DNA of 64,000 nucleotides from JBGSQR01 sp964509295 (GTDB taxonomy: Bacteria > Desulfobacterota > Desulfuromonadia > Geobacterales > Pseudopelobacteraceae). The position numbers and the translations under genes were made by a program. Within the stretch, counting starts at the first letter, position 1; each line of letters opens with the position of its first letter. Shown here piece after piece: positions 60,016-64,000 of this stretch. The stretch covers positions 372,001 to 436,000 of the forward strand of contig CAZDWS010000001.1 in NCBI GenBank assembly GCA_964509295.1. The letters run 5' to 3'. The notes under the pieces are model-generated. The model did not search any database. It saw nothing but the letters and a program-made list of their open reading frames with translations, and was not told where the DNA came from.

Positions 60016-61740
60016 CTAGTGGCCGGATGATTTCACTGCACCCAGGCCAGTTTCCGAACGAACTTTCTGGGCCGGGAATAACGAACGCTCCAGTTGGGCC
60101 TGCTTGCTGTTATCAAACTTGGATACCAGATAGATGGTCAGGAAAGCCGCTGTCATGGAGAAAAGAGCTGGCGATGAGTAAGGGAATAATGCGCTGCCCT
60201 TTGGATTATGCAGTACTGCTTCCCAGACTGACGCAGAGACTATGGTCAAGGCGACGGAGCTTACCAGGCCGACAATACCCCCGGTTACAGCACCCTTTGT
60301 AGTACAATCCTTCCACAAAACGGACATGAACAGGATTGGGAAGTTGGCAGAGCAGGCGATGGCAAAGGCCAGCATGACCATGTAGGCGACGTTTTCTTTT
60401 TCAAACGCAATGCCGAGAATTACCGCAACAATACCAAGGCAAATAGTGGTGATCTTGGAAACACGCAACTCGGTAGCCGAATCGGCCATTCCCTTTTTGA
60501 AAACCGTTGCGTACAGGTCATGGGATACGGCTGAAGCGCCGGATAGCGTCAGGCCGGCAACAACCGCCAAAATTGTGGCAAAGGCAACAGCAGAGATGAA
60601 ACCCAGGAAGACGTTGCCACCAACGGCGTTGGCCAGGTGGATGGCCGCCATGTTGCCGCCACCCTTCAGTCCGTCGTAGACCGGGGCGCCAGCTGCATCA
60701 AAAACCTGTTTGCCGTCCACCATCTTGACGGCCAGATAGTTCGGGTCTGTGGATACCAGAACAATGGCTCCAAAACCGATAATGAAAGTCAGGATATAGA
60801 AGTAGCCGATCCAGGTTGTAGCCCAGCCAACAGACTTGCGTGCTTCCCTGGCGCTCGGCACTGTGAAAAAACGCATCAGAATGTGCGGCAGACCGGCCGT
60901 TCCGAACATCAACGCCATGCCAACTGAAATGGCGGAAACCGGATCCTTGATTAATCCGCCGGGCGCCATGATTGCGCCATGTTTGGAGTGAACTTCAACC
61001 GCCTTGGTGAACAGTGCTTCGGGGCTGAAATGAAACTGATACAGAACGGCCAGGGCCATGAAGGTTGCACCGACGAGCAGCATGCAGGCCTTGATGATCT
61101 GCACCCAGGTGGTTGCGGTCATGCCGCCGAACAATACGTAGCACATCATCAGAACACCGACAATCATTACCGCATATTGATATTCAAGGCCGAATAGGAC
61201 CTTGATCAATTGTCCGGCACCGACCATTTGGGCAATCATATAAAATGCTACAACCACCAGGGAGCCGACTGCCGCAAAGACACGGGTCGGTGTTTGTGCG
61301 AATCGGTAGGATGCCACATCGGCAAAGGTGAATTTGCCCAGATTACGCAAACGCTCAGCCATCAGGAAAGTAATCACCGGCCAGCCGACCAGCCAGCCGA
61401 TGGAGAAGATCAGGCCGTCAAATCCGCTGACATAGACCAGTCCTGAAATCCCGAGAAAGGATGCAGCTGACATATAGTCACCGGCTATGGCCAGGCCGTT
61501 TTGAAAACCCGTGATTCCGCCACCTGCCGTATAGAAGTCAGCCGCAGATCTGGTTTTGGAAGCAGCCCATTTGGTAATGAACAGCGTAATCGCTACAAAT
61601 CCGCCGAACATGGCAATGGCTACCCAGTTTGTTGCCTGCTTGGATGTTTGTCCCAAATCTGCTCCGGCCGCCAGAGCTAAGCCCGGGATTGCGATACTGA
61701 TCAGGATGAATATTAAATTGCGAACTTTGATATTTTTCAT
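60016..61740 (-). CDS. actP: Acetate/cation symporter ActP-type (SSS family)
   Basis: 574 residues. Thirteen to fourteen hydrophobic helices; WVAIAMFGGFVAITLFI at the first helix, then YTAGGGITGFQNGLAIAGDYMSAASFLGI (pieces AGGGITGFQNG and GDYMSAASFLG), the sodium-solute motif region, and FGGMTATTWVQIIKA. It imports acetate with Na+ or H+, fitting acetate-oxidising Geobacter-like metabolism. A signal-like N-terminus (IPGLALAAGADLG) may be cleaved. Its ATG overlaps the end of the DUF485 gene. Confidence 0.92.
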   Translation of the reverse strand: MKNIKVRNLIFILISIAIPGLALAAGADLGQTSKQATNWVAIAMFGGFVAITLFITKWAASKTRSAADFYTAGGGITGFQNGLAIAGDYMSAASFLGISGLVYVSGFDGLIFSIGWLVGWPVITFLMAERLRNLGKFTFADVASYRFAQTPTRVFAAVGSLVVVAFYMIAQMVGAGQLIKVLFGLEYQYAVMIVGVLMMCYVLFGGMTATTWVQIIKACMLLVGATFMALAVLYQFHFSPEALFTKAVEVHSKHGAIMAPGGLIKDPVSAISVGMALMFGTAGLPHILMRFFTVPSAREARKSVGWATTWIGYFYILTFIIGFGAIVLVSTDPNYLAVKMVDGKQVFDAAGAPVYDGLKGGGNMAAIHLANAVGGNVFLGFISAVAFATILAVVAGLTLSGASAVSHDLYATVFKKGMADSATELRVSKITTICLGIVAVILGIAFEKENVAYMVMLAFAIACSANFPILFMSVLWKDCTTKGAVTGGIVGLVSSVALTIVSASVWEAVLHNPKGSALFPYSSPALFSMTAAFLTIYLVSKFDNSKQAQLERSLFPAQKVRSETGLGAVKSSGH

Positions 61741-62051
61741 TTTTGGTTCGCCTCCTTGATGATCTGGTTGTTTAGATCATCAAACTCGGTATTTGCCCGA
61801 CGAACATAGATATTGGTTAGAACGATCGTGGCTACAATCACTCCAACCCCCAGCGGAATGCCTACAGAAGTTGTCATGCCGTTACCCAGCTTGGTCCCCA
61901 ACCACTCCTTGTTGAAAGCGATCAGCAGGATATAGCCGTAATAAACAGCCATAACGCAAAGGGTCATGAAAATACTATATCTGCTTCGAATTTTTACCAG
62001 CTTGTGGTACTTGGGGTTTGCTTCGACCCTGGCGGATACGTCGTCAATCAT
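61737..62051 (-). CDS. DUF485-family small membrane protein (YjcH-like)
   Basis: 104 residues from the ATG at 62051 (MIDDVSARVEANPKY) behind AAGGAGG; the frame to 62117 has no such site. Two TM helices (about 28-48 and 64-84): MTLCVMAVYYGYILLIAF and SVGIPLGVGVIVATIVLTNIYV. The R-Y-S/A-R pattern (IRSRYSIFM) is the DUF485 signature. It is almost always encoded just ahead of actP and probably supports the permease. Coupled by ATGA overlap. Confidence 0.9.
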   Translation of the reverse strand: MIDDVSARVEANPKYHKLVKIRSRYSIFMTLCVMAVYYGYILLIAFNKEWLGTKLGNGMTTSVGIPLGVGVIVATIVLTNIYVRRANTEFDDLNNQIIKEANQK

Positions 62052-62336
62052 TTTGGCCTCCTTCTTTAGTCCCATCTTTAGACTAGTCGAGTAATTCCGA
62101 TGGCTTAAACGTGCCAATCCTCCGATTGCGGAATTTACAAGAATTACAGAACACCGTTACTAAAATTTTACCAGTGTTTTTATATAAGTCGAATAAGATG
62201 TCTGCCAGCATTCCGGTATTTACTGTCAATAAGTGCCAAAGAAAAAGGCCACTTCTCTTGTGAAAAGTGACCTTGTAGAAGTTTATTTATATGAGTGCCG
62301 ACAGGAAAGCTCTGAAACAAGTTTGTCTAGATCAGC
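62052..62336. other. Intergenic region between the DUF485 gene and the chemotaxis receptor gene
   Basis: About 285 bp containing the promoter for the minus-strand acetate operon and the terminator of the receptor gene. No additional gene seen. Confidence 0.5.
62242..62273 (-). terminator. Intrinsic terminator after the chemotaxis receptor gene
   Basis: On the minus strand GGTCACTT pairs with AAGTGGCC (one G-U pair) and is followed by TTTTTC. It lies about 65 bp past the receptor stop codon. Confidence 0.75.
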
Positions 62337-64000
62337 CTAACACTCTTTCATCAAAGCTTCCGGCTTTATACCTGTAATGAAGGCACCCCAGTGGCTCCCG
62401 TTGACATAGATGGGAAGCGACAAGTCAGTCATTAATTCACCGGTGTTTCTTGAATAGGTCTGCAGCAGGAACGGCATGGTGTTTTTGGATCTCCGAATTT
62501 CTGTTTCATTACTAAAGTAAATTAGCTTTTCCCGGCTATTGACCAAATCGATGTCATAGTTGCCGGTCAAAGGTTTCTGATTTGTTCTGTGATGAGTTCC
62601 AACGTATCCATTAACGTCGGTCAATAGTGAATATGCAGCGCCTTCTACAGAGTCACGTCCCTGCTCAAAATACTGCTGCAACTCCCTATCAAATATGGAG
62701 TTGTAGGCAACGCTGAATTTCTGGGGATTGGTGTTGGGTACCGGTTTGTAGTTGCGGTCCAGGACGTTGATGCCATTTGACAGGTACTCAGTCAACTTGC
62801 TCTGGTAAAAGTCCCGCTTGGCAATGGCCCAGGCGACGATTTCTTCGATTTTGCCCTTACCGGTCTTGAGGCGTGAGGTCCGCTCCAGCATCTCTTCGGT
62901 GATCTTGCTCAGGTCGGAGGTAAAGGTGGTGGCATCCTTGAGAAGGGTCAGGGTACCGGTGCTCAGGCCATGGATGTCGTCGATCTGGCGATTGATTTCG
63001 TCATTGGTGACGGAGATCTCTTCTGTGGCCGAGGCGATGCGGGTCAATTGTGAGCTGTTACTCTCAGAATCATGGACCAGGTTTTCAAAGTGTACGGAGG
63101 TTTTGTCCACGACTTCTTTGGTCTGGAAGGTATATTCATTGATTTCCTGAGTTTCTTTCTGGGTGCCTTTTACATTGCGAAGCATTTCATCGATGTTCTT
63201 GGAGATCTCTTTGGTGGCTTTGTTGACCCGTTCGGCCAGTGCCCGGACTTCATCGGCAACAACGGCAAATCCTCGTCCGTGTTCGCCTGCCCGGGCGGCT
63301 TCGATGGCGGCGTTCAAGGCCAGCAGGTTGGTCTGGTCGGAAATGTCTTCAATTAAAGAGACAATGTCTCTGATTTTCTCGGAGTTGGTATTCAGCCCTT
63401 CTACGGTGGTACCAAAATTGGTCAGCTTTACGCCGATCATATTGATGTTGCTGGTGACGCCCTGCAGTTCGCGCATGGAGTTTTCAGCGGTCTGGAAGTT
63501 CTGGTCAATGGAAGATGAGATGCCCTGGGTGCTCTGGGTAATTTCGGCGATGGCCTGGCCGGCTTCCTTGCTGGCGGTCAGGATTACTTCGGCCAATTCA
63601 CCCTGACGGGTGGCATTACCGTGGGAGTCTTTGACCTTTTTATTGACTTTGGCACATTCGACGGCGATTTTCAGGGTCATTTTCTGGGTTTCGCAGAGAA
63701 CTGCCCGCATCTCTTCCCTGAACTGGTTTGTATTCTGAGCGACATCTCTGATTTCATCCCAGGTTTCCAGGGGTGCATCCTGGGAAAGATCCTGTGAGGC
63801 AAAGGTGGTGGAGATGTTTTTCAATGGTCTGACGACCATGTAGCGGAGGAAGAAGATGGCCGAGATGGCAGCCAGAAGAGAAACAAAAGAAAGTACCAGG
63901 AGTACTGTCTGACTGTTCTGTGCGGCGGCTCTGAAAATCTCTACTGATTCCTTCTGCGTTTTGGCCAGCTGCACGGCATCTAAGGCAGTGTTGTTGTTGT
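62337..64000 (-). CDS. Methyl-accepting chemotaxis protein, N-terminus beyond the window
   Basis: The frame is open to base 64000; at least 554 residues are seen and the sensor N-terminus is missing. Visible: a TM helix (VLLVLSFVSLLAAISAIFFL), a HAMP-like linker, the signalling domain with hairpin tip DQTNLLALNAAIEAARAGEHGRGFAVVADEVR (pieces TNLLALNAAIEAARAGE and GFAVVADEVRALAERV), and then about 180 C-terminal residues after the signalling domain. This tail has THHRTNQKPLTG and MTDLSLPIYVNGSHWGAFITG, a small Cache/PAS-like cytoplasmic module found after the signalling domain in some receptors. No CheR-binding pentapeptide is at the end. It should feed a chemotaxis kinase elsewhere. Confidence 0.9.
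   Translation of the reverse strand, partial: NNNTALDAVQLAKTQKESVEIFRAAAQNSQTVLLVLSFVSLLAAISAIFFLRYMVVRPLKNISTTFASQDLSQDAPLETWDEIRDVAQNTNQFREEMRAVLCETQKMTLKIAVECAKVNKKVKDSHGNATRQGELAEVILTASKEAGQAIAEITQSTQGISSSIDQNFQTAENSMRELQGVTSNINMIGVKLTNFGTTVEGLNTNSEKIRDIVSLIEDISDQTNLLALNAAIEAARAGEHGRGFAVVADEVRALAERVNKATKEISKNIDEMLRNVKGTQKETQEINEYTFQTKEVVDKTSVHFENLVHDSESNSSQLTRIASATEEISVTNDEINRQIDDIHGLSTGTLTLLKDATTFTSDLSKITEEMLERTSRLKTGKGKIEEIVAWAIAKRDFYQSKLTEYLSNGINVLDRNYKPVPNTNPQKFSVAYNSIFDRELQQYFEQGRDSVEGAAYSLLTDVNGYVGTHHRTNQKPLTGNYDIDLVNSREKLIYFSNETEIRRSKNTMPFLLQTYSRNTGELMTDLSLPIYVNGSHWGAFITGIKPEALMKEC

Overview
The window reads like a chromosomal segment of a deltaproteobacterial-type anaerobe, most likely a member of the Geobacteraceae (Desulfuromonadota). 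This is inferred from gene content: a family A flavoprotein, a selenocysteine formate dehydrogenase with its whole Sec-decoding cassette, acetate permease with a DUF485 partner, many c-di-GMP, GAF and histidine-kinase signalling proteins, a sigma54-type activator and several Geobacter-style gene neighbourhoods. Genus and species cannot be fixed from the sequence alone. No IS element, integrase, CRISPR array or rRNA was seen; coding is dense and the window looks like core chromosome with one accessory-type catabolic operon.

Layout. 0-6 kb: the end of a flavo-diiron protein, a secreted cohesin/dockerin-like protein, mtgA, rlmN and a convergent RhlE-like RNA helicase. 6.5-15 kb: a long + strand run of mtnP, a PfkB kinase, a TPR lipoprotein, a RodZ-like protein, a GAF protein, two CheY-like receivers, a UspA protein, a COG2509-type flavoprotein and a YhaM-like OB-HD nuclease. 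15-21 kb: nfo (minus strand), an MCE/MlaD protein, a 937-residue GAF-sigma54 activator and three very small genes, two of them zinc-ribbon-like. 21.3-32 kb: a complete C-P lyase operon, phnF-C-D-E-(GNAT)-G-H-I-J-K-L-M plus a TIM-barrel isomerase/epimerase-like gene. phnN and phnP are not present here. 32-41 kb: an EAL protein, a PHP-GT4 fusion translationally coupled to a small exported protein, a CBS-GGDEF protein and a large hybrid histidine kinase. 41-46 kb: an alpha/beta-hydrolase-like protein directly abutting a GH3-family acyl-adenylase, a TerC-family membrane protein behind a leader terminator, and an outer-membrane beta-barrel.

46-55 kb is a selenium and formate block. selA, tRNA-Sec and selB lie in that order on the minus strand, and a divergent fdnGHI-fdhE operon follows. 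Codon 196 of fdnG is an in-frame TGA followed by a bacterial SECIS hairpin, so the apparent break in the reading frame is selenocysteine and not a frameshift. 55-64 kb: an iron-sulfur aldo/keto reductase, a DUF554 membrane protein, a cNMP-CBS-DUF294 protein overlapping a DnaQ-like exonuclease, a convergent DUF485-actP acetate uptake operon and the C-terminal part of a methyl-accepting chemotaxis protein that runs off the end.

The most interesting leads are the phn operon (a TIM-barrel gene where phnN/phnP would be expected, a Zn-ribbon-like insertion in PhnK, and a REPIN-like palindrome between phnL and phnM), the hydrolase-GH3 pair, the TerC leader with an intrinsic terminator just before the ribosome-binding site, tRNA-Sec packed between selA and selB, and a single protein carrying both a cohesin-like domain and a dockerin-like calcium loop.
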